This document shows, piece by piece, positions 43,724 to 52,443 of a stretch of 64,000 nucleotides of DNA. The stretch's first letter is position 1; each line of letters starts with the position of its first letter. The notes below the pieces were generated by a model. It searched no databases, was not told where the DNA came from, and saw only the letters and a program-made list of their open reading frames with translations. The position numbers were made by a program, and so were the translations under genes. Source of the stretch: Actinomycetes bacterium (GTDB lineage: Bacteria > Actinomycetota > Acidimicrobiia > Acidimicrobiales > Palsa-688); NCBI GenBank assembly GCA_021850325.1, contig JAJZMF010000008.1, positions 1 to 64,000 of the forward strand. Reading direction: 5' to 3'.

Positions 43724-44440
43724 TTGGGGCCCGCCCCGCCCAGCCCCGCCCGGCGGGGGAGCGCCGGGACGGCCCGGGACGCCCAGCCCCCTGCGTGGGT
43801 GGCTGCCGCCGCTGAGGCCAAGGGCTTCATGCCCCCGGCGGAGGGCATGGCCTTGCACCTCGCCGCCCTCGAGGTCCTGGGCAGGCTCGGGGGGCCCGTG
43901 CTGGAGGTGGGCACCTACTGCGGCAAGTCGGCCATCTACCTCGGCGCCGCCGCTGCCCTCGGTGGCAGCGTGCTCTACAGCGTGGACCACCACCGGGGTT
44001 CGGAGGAGCTCCAGGCGGGGTGGCCGGACCACGACCCGGAGGTGGTCGACCCTCTCACCGGCCTCGTCGACACCCTCCCCTTCGCCCGTCGTGCCATCGC
44101 CGGGGCGGGCCTGGAGGAACATGTCGTCCTGGTGGTGGGGAGCTCGGCGACGGTGGCCGGCCACTGGGCCGGGGCGTTGTCCATGCTGTTCATCGACGGG
44201 GGCCATGGTGCCCGGGTGGCCGAGGCCGACTTCGCCGGTTGGGTGCCCAAGGTGGCCCTGGGCGGTGCCCTCGCCGTCCACGACGTGTTCGCCGACCCGA
44301 GCGAGGGAGGCCAGGTGCCCTACGAGCTCTACACGGCGGTACTGCGCAGCGGTGAGTTCGAGGAGGTTGGGCGCGAGGGGTCCCTGCGCCTGGCCCGCCG
44401 GGTGGTGCCCGGGGACGGGGCCGCGAAGGTCTGGGTTTGA
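43724..44440 (+). CDS. Class I SAM-dependent methyltransferase (methyltransf_24 type)
   Basis: A protein of about 238 aa. The segment KGFMPPAEGMALHLAAL is followed by motif I VLEVGTYCGKSAIYLGAAAA, VLYSVDHHRGSEE and SMLFIDGGHGARVAEADF, as in methyltransf_24 enzymes that act on sugars or surface polymers. The start is uncertain: TTG at 43724, 5 nt after the GtrA stop, or GTG at 43799. It ends 34 nt before the glycosyltransferase. The acceptor is unknown. Confidence 0.8.
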   Translation: MGPAPPSPARRGSAGTARDAQPPAWVAAAAEAKGFMPPAEGMALHLAALEVLGRLGGPVLEVGTYCGKSAIYLGAAAALGGSVLYSVDHHRGSEELQAGWPDHDPEVVDPLTGLVDTLPFARRAIAGAGLEEHVVLVVGSSATVAGHWAGALSMLFIDGGHGARVAEADFAGWVPKVALGGALAVHDVFADPSEGGQVPYELYTAVLRSGEFEEVGREGSLRLARRVVPGDGAAKVWV

Positions 44441-44474
44441 CCGGGGGCAGCGGGGCGGCAACGCTGTTCGCACC

Positions 44475-45839
44475 ATGCCTGACCTGTCGCCGCCCGAGGT
44501 CGTCCCGGGCACAGGGGCGCCGCTGAGCCCGTCCGGGCCGCCGGCCGACCGGGAAAGGCTGAGGGTGGCCCTGATGGTCTACCGGGGCAACCCGCGCAGC
44601 GGCGGCCAGGGCGTCTACACCAGGTTCCTCTCCCGGGAGCTGGCACGCCTGGGCCACGACGTCACGGTCCTGGCCGGCCAGCCCTGGCCGGTGCTGGACC
44701 AAGACGCCGGCGTGCGGCTGGTCAAGCTGCCCAGCCTCGACCTGTACCGCCAACCGGACCCCTTCCGGGTGCCCCGGCCTGCCGAGCTCCGCGACGGTTA
44801 CGACCTGGTCGAGCTCATGACCATGATGACGGGCGGGTTCCCCGAGCCGCGCACGTTCAGCCTCCGTGCCCGTCGCTGGCTGCAGGCCCACCGGGCCGAC
44901 TTCGACCTGGTCCACGACAACCAGTCGTTCGGCACCGGCCTGCTGGGGATGATGGCCGACGGCTGGCCGGTGGTGGGCACCTGTCACCACCCGGTGACCG
45001 TCGACCGGCTCGTCGACATGGCCCACGCCGAGAGCGTCTACCGGCGTCTCTCGCTGCGGCGCTGGTACGGCTTCGTGCGCATGCAGAACGCGGTGGCCCG
45101 ACGGTTGCCCCGCATCCTCACCGTGTCGGGCTCCTCACGCCGGGACATCGTCGAGCAGATGGGGGTGGACGGGTCGCGGGTGGCCGTGGTGCCCATCGGG
45201 GCGGACACGGACCTGTTCCGGCCCCTGGCGGCCGGCGGGCGGGGGCGCGTGCCGGGCCGGGTGATGACGACGGCCAGCGCCGACGTGCCCCTCAAGGGGC
45301 TCTCCTACCTCCTGGAGGCGGTGGCCAAGCTGCGTACCGAGCAGCCCGAGGCCCACCTGGTCGTGGTGGGGGAGATGCGCGCCGGCAGCGCGGCGGCGCA
45401 GACGATCGAGAGGCTGGGCCTGGAGGGTGCCGTCACCTTCCGCCCCGGGGTCAGCGACGCCGAACTGGTCGAGCTGTACTCGCAGGCCCGTGTGGCCGTC
45501 GTGCCCTCCCTCTATGAGGGCTTCTCCCTGCCCGCGGTGGAGGCCATGGCCTGTGAGGTGCCTGTGGTGGCGTCCCTGGGCGGTGCCCTGCCCGAGGTGC
45601 TCGGGCGGGACGGCGAGAGCGGGAGGCTGGTGCCCCCGGCCGACCCCGGTGCCCTGGCCCACGCCATCGGTGAGATCCTGGCCGGGTGGGGCACAGGTGG
45701 GCCGGAGCGGATGGGCCGGGCCGGCCGTGCCCGGGTGCTCAGCCGGTTCACCTGGCAACGGTGCGCCCAGGGTGCGGTCGAACAGTACCGCCAGGTGCTC
45801 GGCGAGCACGCGGCTCAGCGGAGGCCGGCCGGTTGCTGA
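44475..45839 (+). CDS. Glycosyltransferase family 4
   Basis: A 454-aa GT-B enzyme. The N-terminal domain has RVALMVYRGNPRSGGQGVYTRFLSRELARLGHDV, and the C-terminal domain has the E-x7-E nucleotide-sugar motif YEGFSLPAVEAMA with GGALPEVLG. It is retaining and uses an NDP- or prenyl-phosphate sugar. It lacks a signal or membrane segment. The ATG at 44475 has no strong binding site. The 3' end overlaps the next gene by 7 bp, indicating coupling. Confidence 0.9.
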   Translation: MPDLSPPEVVPGTGAPLSPSGPPADRERLRVALMVYRGNPRSGGQGVYTRFLSRELARLGHDVTVLAGQPWPVLDQDAGVRLVKLPSLDLYRQPDPFRVPRPAELRDGYDLVELMTMMTGGFPEPRTFSLRARRWLQAHRADFDLVHDNQSFGTGLLGMMADGWPVVGTCHHPVTVDRLVDMAHAESVYRRLSLRRWYGFVRMQNAVARRLPRILTVSGSSRRDIVEQMGVDGSRVAVVPIGADTDLFRPLAAGGRGRVPGRVMTTASADVPLKGLSYLLEAVAKLRTEQPEAHLVVVGEMRAGSAAAQTIERLGLEGAVTFRPGVSDAELVELYSQARVAVVPSLYEGFSLPAVEAMACEVPVVASLGGALPEVLGRDGESGRLVPPADPGALAHAIGEILAGWGTGGPERMGRAGRARVLSRFTWQRCAQGAVEQYRQVLGEHAAQRRPAGC

Positions 45840-46549
45840 CCCTGCGCTACGAGGTGCTGGACGTGCGGCCCGGCCAGAGGCTCCTCGACTTCGGCTGTGG
45901 CCGGGGCCGTCACGCCCTGGAGGCGCTGCGGCGGGGCGCCGCAGTGACGGCGCTGGACGCCGACCGGGCCGAACTGGTGGAGGCGGCGGGCTGGCTGGTG
46001 GCGATGATGGCCGAGGACAAGCAGACGGCTGACCACGGTGGCCAGGGCCACGCGGTCCAGGCCGACGGGAGCGCGCTCCCCTTCGCCGACGGCATGTTCG
46101 AGAGGGTCGTTGCGGCCGAGGTGCTGGAGCACGTCGGAGACGACGCAGCTGTGATGTCAGAGCTGGCCCGGGTGCTGGCTCCCGGCGGACGGGTGGCGGT
46201 CACCGTGCCCAGGTGGTTCCCCGAGAGGGTCAACTGGGCGCTGTCGGAGGAGTACCACAACACCCCCGGAGGCCACGTCCGTATCTACCGGCGGCACCAG
46301 TTGCACCGGCTGTTGCGCCGGGCGGGCCTGACGCCCTACGCCTCCCACCACGCCCATGCGCTGCACAGCCCGTACTGGTGGCTCAAGTGCGCGGTGGGGG
46401 TCAAACGGGACGACCACCCCTTGGTGCGGGCCTACCACCGCCTGCTGGTATGGGACATGACGGCCGCGAACCCGCTCACCCGCTGGACCGAGGGGGCGCT
46501 CAACCCCCTGGTGGGCAAGAGCCTCGTCGTCTACGCCCGCAAGCCGTGA
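45833..46549 (+). CDS. Class I SAM-dependent methyltransferase (methyltransf_11 type)
   Basis: A 238-aa enzyme with motif I LLDFGCGRGRHALEALRRGA, ALPFADGMFERVVAAEVLEHV and LAPGGRVAVTVPRWFPERVNW. A TTG at 45833 follows GGAGG by 8 nt and overlaps the glycosyltransferase stop by 7 bp. The segment EYHNTPGGHVRIYRRHQL recurs in methyltransferases located next to terpene-cyclase-like genes in other actinobacteria, from memory. The substrate is unknown. Confidence 0.82.
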   Translation: MLTLRYEVLDVRPGQRLLDFGCGRGRHALEALRRGAAVTALDADRAELVEAAGWLVAMMAEDKQTADHGGQGHAVQADGSALPFADGMFERVVAAEVLEHVGDDAAVMSELARVLAPGGRVAVTVPRWFPERVNWALSEEYHNTPGGHVRIYRRHQLHRLLRRAGLTPYASHHAHALHSPYWWLKCAVGVKRDDHPLVRAYHRLLVWDMTAANPLTRWTEGALNPLVGKSLVVYARKP

Positions 46550-47598
46550 GCCCGCTCAGCCCCACCCAGGTGGGCGCCACCGCCTCGTGGCTGGCGTCGC
46601 AGCAACTGGCCAACGGCATGGTCCCCTGGTACGCGGGCGGCCATGCCGATCCCTGGAACCACACCGAAGCGGCCATGGCGATGGCGGCAGGAGGGGAATG
46701 GCAGGCTGCGGTCAAGGCCTTCGAGTGGCTTGCCGTGAACCAGCTACCGGACGGGAGCTGGTGCACGTTCTACCTCCCCGACGGGGTGGTGGAGCCCCGC
46801 CGGGACCCCAATGTGTGCGCCTACGTGGCGACCGGTGCCTGGTGGTGCTCCCGGCTACCCGACGGCCCGGGCGACGCCCTCCTCGAGGACATGTGGCCGG
46901 CGGTGGACAGGGCCCTCAACTGGTGCGTGCGCCAGCAGCGGCCAGGGGGTGAGCTGCCCTGGTCGGTTGCCCCGGACGGCACGCCGGGCCTGTTCTCGCT
47001 CCTCGCCGCGTGCTCCTCGGCCCAGCAGTCCCTGTACAACGGAGCGCGTATGGCTGCCCGCCTGGGGCGGGAGAGGCCGGGTTGGGTACGGGCCGCCGAC
47101 GCCTTGGCCGCAGTGGTAGGCGACAGCCTCACGCCAGCGGGCAGGGCTGGCCGCACGGAAGGGACGGGCACCTTCGCGCCCAAGGACCGCTGGGCAATGG
47201 ACTGGTACTACCCGGTGCTCACCGGGGCGGCCACTGGTCGGGCCGCCACGGAGCGGATGGTGTCGCGCTGGGAGGAGTTCGTCGAGCCCGAGCTCGGCAC
47301 CCGCTGTGTGGCCGACCGGGCGTGGGTGACCGCGGCGGAAACGGCCGAGTGCGCCATGGCCGCAGGTCGGGCCGGCATGGCGGAGGAAGCGGCCCGGCTG
47401 CTGGAGTGGACCGGCCACCTCCGCAACGACGACGGGGCCTACTGGACGGGCTGTGCCCACCCCCAGTGCGTCCGCTACCCCGGAGGCCAGCTGAGCACGT
47501 ACTCGGCGGCAGCCGTGGTGATCGCGGACCACGTACTGGCCAGGCGGAGCCCGGCGGCCGAGGTGTTCGCCCCCTCCGGGGACGAGCAGGCCCCGTAG
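46546..47598 (+). CDS. Terpene-cyclase/prenyltransferase-like alpha-toroid protein
   Basis: A 350-aa protein built of repeated helical hairpins of the squalene-cyclase/prenyltransferase toroid. It has a QW-like motif QLPDGSW (Q-x-x-x-G-x-W), with ADPWNHTEAAMAMA, GELPWSVAPDG, WAMDWYYPVLTG and NDDGAYWTGCAHP. The catalytic DxDD of squalene-hopene cyclases and the DDxxD of synthases are not seen. It may bind a polyprenyl chain or be a glycan hydrolase-like toroid. GTG at 46546 overlaps the previous stop as GTGA. This is the last gene of the cluster. Confidence 0.7.
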   Translation: MSPLSPTQVGATASWLASQQLANGMVPWYAGGHADPWNHTEAAMAMAAGGEWQAAVKAFEWLAVNQLPDGSWCTFYLPDGVVEPRRDPNVCAYVATGAWWCSRLPDGPGDALLEDMWPAVDRALNWCVRQQRPGGELPWSVAPDGTPGLFSLLAACSSAQQSLYNGARMAARLGRERPGWVRAADALAAVVGDSLTPAGRAGRTEGTGTFAPKDRWAMDWYYPVLTGAATGRAATERMVSRWEEFVEPELGTRCVADRAWVTAAETAECAMAAGRAGMAEEAARLLEWTGHLRNDDGAYWTGCAHPQCVRYPGGQLSTYSAAAVVIADHVLARRSPAAEVFAPSGDEQAP

Positions 47599-47641
47599 GG
47601 CCCCGGGGCAGCAGGGGCGGACCGGGACCGCCGGGAGGGGC

Positions 47642-49105
47642 TCAGGCTCGGGTGGCGTGGGCGTGGACCGTGCGGGCGGCTTCGCGCCCGGCGGCGATGT
47701 TGGCCGGTACGCCGACCCGGCCGAAGCTGGCCCCGGCCACGGCCACCATGGGAGCCGTACGGGCCAGGGCTTCCCGCAGGCCGGACATGGCGGAGAGGTG
47801 GCCCACTGCGTACTGGGGGAGGGCGGAGGGCCAGCGGCTCACCCTGGTGCCACCGGGGAGCGGGACGGGTGCCAGGTGCCGGTCGATGCCCGAGCGCAGT
47901 GGCCCCGGGGGGAGGACGGCGCCCAGCTCGGCACAGCACCTGCCGGCGAGCACCTCGTCGTCCATGTCGGCCCAGCGCTCGTCACCGAGCTTGCCCACGG
48001 ACACCCTCACCACCGTCGTACCTGGAGCGGACCAGTGCGGCCACTTGTTGGTGCCGAAGGAGCAGGCGGTCATGAGCATGTCGCTCCCGGGTGCGACCAG
48101 CAGGCCGCTCAGGTCGGCAGGCAGGTCCCAGGTCCCCTGGGCGAAGGCCAGGGTCACGATGGCGACCGACGAGAACCGGGTGGCGGCCAGGTGGCGCAGC
48201 CCCTGCTCGCCAGGCACGACAGATCCCAGGAGCTGTGCCGCCCCGGGGGCCGGGACGGCGGCCACGGCGACGTCGAACCAGGTCCGCCCGGCCCCGGTCA
48301 CGACGTCGACGCCGGTGCCGCTGACCTCCAGCGCGTTGACGGCCTCCCCGACCAGCCGGGCACCCTTGTCCCCGACCAGGCGGTCCACCAGCGTCGAGGG
48401 CAGGGAGCCCAGGCCGGTGAGCAGGCCCTGGAAGGCCGCCTCCCCGGTGCCGGGCGTGCGCGCTGCCGGTGTACGCGGTCCCGGCCGGGCCGGTCCCGGC
48501 GCTGCCCTGCCGGAGGAGCGCAGGGCCAGCAGCAGGCTGCGGCCCTGCCCGGCGGCGCGGAGCAGCTGGGGGGCGACCGTGGCCGCGCTCAGGCCCCGAG
48601 TGGTGCCGGCGTAGATGCTCCCCACCAGGGGCTCGATCAGCTTGTCGGCCACTTCGGGGCCGAAGCGCCCTGCTACCAGGTCGAACACACTGGCGTCATC
48701 CTGGACCGGCCGGTGCGGGAGCACCAGGTCCCCCAGGGCCCGCAGCAGGCCCGGTACCGACACGATCCCCGAGCGGGCCAGCGGCAGCAGTCGCGCCGGA
48801 GCACCCAGGACGAGCCCTTCGGGCAGCGGGCGCAGGCGGCCCCCGCTCCAGAGCAGGGCCCGGGAGGCGGCGGGGGCGACCAACCGGTCGCCGAGCCCGA
48901 GCTCACGGCACAGGCCCACTCCCTCGGGCACCCGGGCCAGCAGCGCGTCGGGCCCCTCGTCCACCGGCCGGCCGAGGAAGTCGGTGGTGAGCAGCTTGCC
49001 GCCCGGCCGGCCGGGCTCGAAGACGGTGACCTCGGCCCCCAGGCAGGCCAGTTCCCAGGCGGCGGAGAGGCCGGCGATACCCCCGCCGACGACGGCCGCC
49101 CTCAA
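47642..49105 (-). CDS. hemY: HemY/CgoX porphyrinogen oxidase
   Basis: A 487-aa FAD enzyme. The dinucleotide motif [20 protein letters not shown] opens the protein; [24 protein letters not shown] and the C-terminal FAD loop [20 protein letters not shown] follow. It oxidises a porphyrinogen; in actinobacteria the established substrate is coproporphyrinogen III (coproporphyrin-dependent route). The TTG at 49105 overlaps the hemE stop as TTGA, with GAGG 9 nt upstream. A Pro/Ala insert (about residues 204-224) is low-complexity. Confidence 0.92.
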   Translation of the reverse strand: MRAAVVGGGIAGLSAAWELACLGAEVTVFEPGRPGGKLLTTDFLGRPVDEGPDALLARVPEGVGLCRELGLGDRLVAPAASRALLWSGGRLRPLPEGLVLGAPARLLPLARSGIVSVPGLLRALGDLVLPHRPVQDDASVFDLVAGRFGPEVADKLIEPLVGSIYAGTTRGLSAATVAPQLLRAAGQGRSLLLALRSSGRAAPGPARPGPRTPAARTPGTGEAAFQGLLTGLGSLPSTLVDRLVGDKGARLVGEAVNALEVSGTGVDVVTGAGRTWFDVAVAAVPAPGAAQLLGSVVPGEQGLRHLAATRFSSVAIVTLAFAQGTWDLPADLSGLLVAPGSDMLMTACSFGTNKWPHWSAPGTTVVRVSVGKLGDERWADMDDEVLAGRCCAELGAVLPPGPLRSGIDRHLAPVPLPGGTRVSRWPSALPQYAVGHLSAMSGLREALARTAPMVAVAGASFGRVGVPANIAAGREAARTVHAHATRA

Positions 49106-50112
49106 CGGGCCGTGGCCTCGTGGACCAGCTCCACCAGGCGTTCGAGCTGGACCGGGTCGGTCTCGGGCAGGACACCATGGCCGAGGTTGAACACATGGCC
49201 GGTGGCCGGGGCGCTCGCCAGTACGGCCCGGGCCGAGCGCTCGAGCACGGGCCAGGGCGCCAGGCAGCTGGCGGGGTCCAGGTTGCCCTGGAGCGCCTTG
49301 CCCGGGCCCACCCGTGCCCCGGCAACGTCGAGGGGGACACGCCAGTCCACGCCCACCACGTCGGCACCGGCCCGGGCGAACGTGCCGAGGAGCTCCCCGG
49401 TGTTGACGCCGAACACGATGCGTGGCACGCCGAGGTCGCCCAGGCCCTCCAGGACCCGGGCCAGCGCCGGCAGGACCGAGGACCTGTAGTCCCCGGGCGA
49501 GAGGGCACCCCCCCAGCTCTCGAAGACCTGTACCGCCGCGGCGCCCGCGCCGACCTGGGCGCGCAGGCTGGCCAGGGTGATGGTCGCCAGCCGGTCCATG
49601 AGGGCGGCCCAGAGATCGGGCTCGGACCACATAAGGGCCTTGGTCCTGGTGTGGGCCTGGGACGGCCTGCCCTCCACCAGGTAGCTGGCCAGGGTGAACG
49701 GCCCTCCGGCGAAGCCGATCAGAGGGACCGCCAGTTCCCGGGCCAGGATGCGCACCGTCTCCTCGACGTAGGGCGTCGGTTCGGGCCGGAGCCGGTCCAG
49801 GTCCCTGGCCGCCCGGAAGGGCTGCTCCACGACAGGGCCGGTCCCGGGGGCGACGTCGACACCGAAGCCCGTGACCGGTACGACGATGTCCGAGAAGAGC
49901 ACCGCCGCATCGACCCCGTACCGGCGTACCGGCTGCAGGGTGAGCTCGGCCGCCAGCTCGGGTTGGCGGATGGCCTCCAGGATGCTCCCGCTGCCCCGCT
50001 TGGCCCGGTACTCGGGCAGGGACCTGCCCGCCTGGCGCATGAACCAGACGGGCGTGTAGGGCACCGGCTGGCCCGTGCAGGCGGCCAGGAACGGGGGGGG
50101 CGTCTGGGTCAC
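49102..50112 (-). CDS. hemE: Uroporphyrinogen decarboxylase
   Basis: A 336-aa haem-pathway enzyme that converts uroporphyrinogen III to coproporphyrinogen III. Signatures: [17 protein letters not shown], the catalytic aspartate in [21 protein letters not shown], and the C-terminal [13 protein letters not shown]. The GTG at 50112 is 6 nt from a TAGCTT -10 box (50119-50124), so it is probably leaderless. It is coupled to hemY. The usual third gene of this actinobacterial set, hemQ, does not follow here. Confidence 0.97.
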   Translation of the reverse strand: MTQTPPPFLAACTGQPVPYTPVWFMRQAGRSLPEYRAKRGSGSILEAIRQPELAAELTLQPVRRYGVDAAVLFSDIVVPVTGFGVDVAPGTGPVVEQPFRAARDLDRLRPEPTPYVEETVRILARELAVPLIGFAGGPFTLASYLVEGRPSQAHTRTKALMWSEPDLWAALMDRLATITLASLRAQVGAGAAAVQVFESWGGALSPGDYRSSVLPALARVLEGLGDLGVPRIVFGVNTGELLGTFARAGADVVGVDWRVPLDVAGARVGPGKALQGNLDPASCLAPWPVLERSARAVLASAPATGHVFNLGHGVLPETDPVQLERLVELVHEATAR

Positions 50113-50184
50113 CGGGCCAAGCTAGCCCCTGCCGCCTTGCGAGCCGGCCGGCCGCCGAGCAAAGTGGTCAGCTCGGGCACTTGC

Positions 50185-52443
50185 ATGGCTCACCCAGACC
50201 TCCCTGCTGAGCAGTCGTTCCTGGACGAGGCGTACCAGCGCCTGGAGGTGCTGCGCGCCGACGCCCAGGCTCAGCTGAAGGAGGCCTTCATCGAGCGGGG
50301 CGGGACGTTCCAGTCCTACACCGAGCGGGACATCAGGGTCCGCAACAGCCTGAGCCGTCTGGAGAAGCTGGAGCTGGGCCGGGAGGCGCTGGTGTTCGGC
50401 CGCCTGGACCGTCTGGTGGGTGGCGGCGACGGGGAGCCAGGGCCGGGCCCGGTGGGCGAGGAGAGCTACCACATAGGGCGCCTCGCCATCTCGGACGCCC
50501 AGCACGAGCCCCTGGTGGTGGACTGGCGGGCCCCGGTGGCCGAACCCTTCTACCGGGCTACGGGGGCCCACCCCATGGGCCTGCGCCTGCGCCGGCACTT
50601 CCTCTCGGAGGGCCGGCACCTGGTCGACCTCGAGGACGAGCTCTTCACCCCTGAGGGCTCGGACGGTTCGGTACGCGCCACCGGCCTGAGCGGGCCCGGA
50701 GTGCTCATGGCGGCTCTGGCCCGCGCCCACACGGGCCGTATGCGCGACATCGTGGCCACCGTCCAGGCCGAACAGGACGAGATCATCAGGGCGCCCCTGC
50801 CCGGCGCCCTCGTGGTCCAGGGCGGCCCGGGCACGGGCAAGACGGCCGTGGCGCTGCACCGGGCGGCCTACCTGCTCTACACCCACCGCTTCCCCCTGGA
50901 GGGGCAGGGGGTGCTGGTGGTGGGCCCGAACCCGACCTTCCTGCGCTACATCGACCAGGTCCTGCCCTCGCTCGGTGAGACGGGCGTCGAGATGTCCACG
51001 GCCAACGGCCTCTACCGGCGTGCCCGGGCCAGCGGGGCCGAGCCCGAGGCCGTTGCCCGCCTCAAGGGGGACCCCCGGATGGCCCAACTGCTCCGCCGGG
51101 CGGTCCGCCAACGCCAGCGGCCCTTGCGCCGGAGGGTGGACGTCCCCTACGGGAGGCTGACGCTGAGCGTTACACCGGAAGCGAGCGAGGAGCTGGTCGC
51201 ATCGGCCAGGCGGCGCGCTGGCACCCACAACGCCCGGCGCAGGGCCCTGGAGGCCCAGCTCTGGCGCCACCTGGCGGCCGAGGTGGACCGCCTGGAGCAG
51301 CGGGCCGCCGGCTCCTCTCTCCCCGGTGCGCCCGGGCGCCCCGGTGACGGGCGGACGGGGGGGCCGGGCGGAGCCGGGCCGGGCGGAGCCGGGCCGGTCG
51401 AGCTGGCGGCCAGCCTGCGCCGCCGCCCCGAGGTGTCCGAGATGCTGGAGCGGATGTGGCCCCGGCTGAGCGCCGAGGAGCTGTTGCACGACTTCCTCGG
51501 TGCACCGGCCCTGGTCGAAGCGGCGGCCCGGGGCCTGTTGAGCCCGGCCGAGGCGTCACTGCTGCACCGGCCCCGGAGCGCGACGGCGGAAGACGTGGCC
51601 TGGACGTCGGCGGACATCGCGCTCCTGGACGAGGCGAGCGCGCTGCTCGGGCCGACGCGGCGCTCGGACCGGGAGGTGGACGGCGTGCGCACCTACGGTC
51701 ACATCGTGGTGGACGAGGCCCAGGACCTGACGCCCATGCAGCTGCGCATGGTGGGGAGGCGGTCCCTCTCCGGCTCCATGACCCTGGTCGGCGACATCGC
51801 CCAGGCCACGGGGGCCTGGGCCCCTGCGTCGTGGCGGGATGTGGTCGGCCACCTCCCGGTGAGGGGCAACTGGCGCCAGGTCGGCCTGTCGGTGAGCTAC
51901 CGGGCCCCGGCCGAGGTGATGAGGGTGGCCGCACGGGTGCTCTCGGTTGCGCTCCCCGGGACCCTGCCACCCGAGCCGGTGCGCGACACGGGTGAAGCAC
52001 CCGTCGTGGTGGAGGCAGGCCCGGGTGGGCTGGAGGAGGCTGTCGTGGCGGCCGTGGCCACTGAGGTGGCGGCGGTGGCCGCCGTAGGGAGGGGCGAGGA
52101 CGGCAGCGTCGGGGTCCTCGTCCCCGAGCCCGCGCTGGAGGGGGTCTCCGCGGCGCTGAGGGCCAGTGGCACGGCGGTGGGCATGGTGGGCGCCGGTGCG
52201 CTCGACACGCAGGTCAGCGTGCTCGCCCTCCAGGACGCCAAGGGCCTGGAGTTCGACTCGGTGGTGGTGGTCGAGCCGGCGGCCGTCCTGGCCACGGCCC
52301 AGGGCGCCCGTGCCCTCTATGTGGCCCTGACCCGCTGCACGCGCCGGCTGAGCATCGTGCACCAGCAGCGGCTCCCCCAAGTGCTCGCTTCGGCCCTGGA
52401 GACGGGCGGCGGCGAGGCGCCCCTGGAGGCGGAGCGGCCCTAG
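50185..52443 (+). CDS. helD: HelD-type helicase (RNA polymerase-associated)
   Basis: A 752-aa superfamily 1 protein of the HelD/HelR group. An N-terminal coiled region (RLEVLRADAQAQLKEAFIERG) is followed by YHIGRLAISDAQHEPLVVDWRAPVAEPFY, typical of HelD. Walker A is GGPGTGKT (213-220), Walker B VVDEAQDLTPMQ, then NWRQVGLSVSYRAP and DAKGLEFDSVVVVE. HelD proteins recycle stalled RNA polymerase; actinobacterial forms can give rifamycin tolerance. A Gly-rich insert (near 51340-51400) is not conserved. The 4-bp overlap with the convergent gene is tail-to-tail. Confidence 0.9.
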   Translation: MAHPDLPAEQSFLDEAYQRLEVLRADAQAQLKEAFIERGGTFQSYTERDIRVRNSLSRLEKLELGREALVFGRLDRLVGGGDGEPGPGPVGEESYHIGRLAISDAQHEPLVVDWRAPVAEPFYRATGAHPMGLRLRRHFLSEGRHLVDLEDELFTPEGSDGSVRATGLSGPGVLMAALARAHTGRMRDIVATVQAEQDEIIRAPLPGALVVQGGPGTGKTAVALHRAAYLLYTHRFPLEGQGVLVVGPNPTFLRYIDQVLPSLGETGVEMSTANGLYRRARASGAEPEAVARLKGDPRMAQLLRRAVRQRQRPLRRRVDVPYGRLTLSVTPEASEELVASARRRAGTHNARRRALEAQLWRHLAAEVDRLEQRAAGSSLPGAPGRPGDGRTGGPGGAGPGGAGPVELAASLRRRPEVSEMLERMWPRLSAEELLHDFLGAPALVEAAARGLLSPAEASLLHRPRSATAEDVAWTSADIALLDEASALLGPTRRSDREVDGVRTYGHIVVDEAQDLTPMQLRMVGRRSLSGSMTLVGDIAQATGAWAPASWRDVVGHLPVRGNWRQVGLSVSYRAPAEVMRVAARVLSVALPGTLPPEPVRDTGEAPVVVEAGPGGLEEAVVAAVATEVAAVAAVGRGEDGSVGVLVPEPALEGVSAALRASGTAVGMVGAGALDTQVSVLALQDAKGLEFDSVVVVEPAAVLATAQGARALYVALTRCTRRLSIVHQQRLPQVLASALETGGGEAPLEAERP

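Noticed and set aside
50113-50184. Rifamycin-associated element before helD
   Set aside because: The spacer contains GCC/TTGC-rich text but not the inverted repeat expected of that element.
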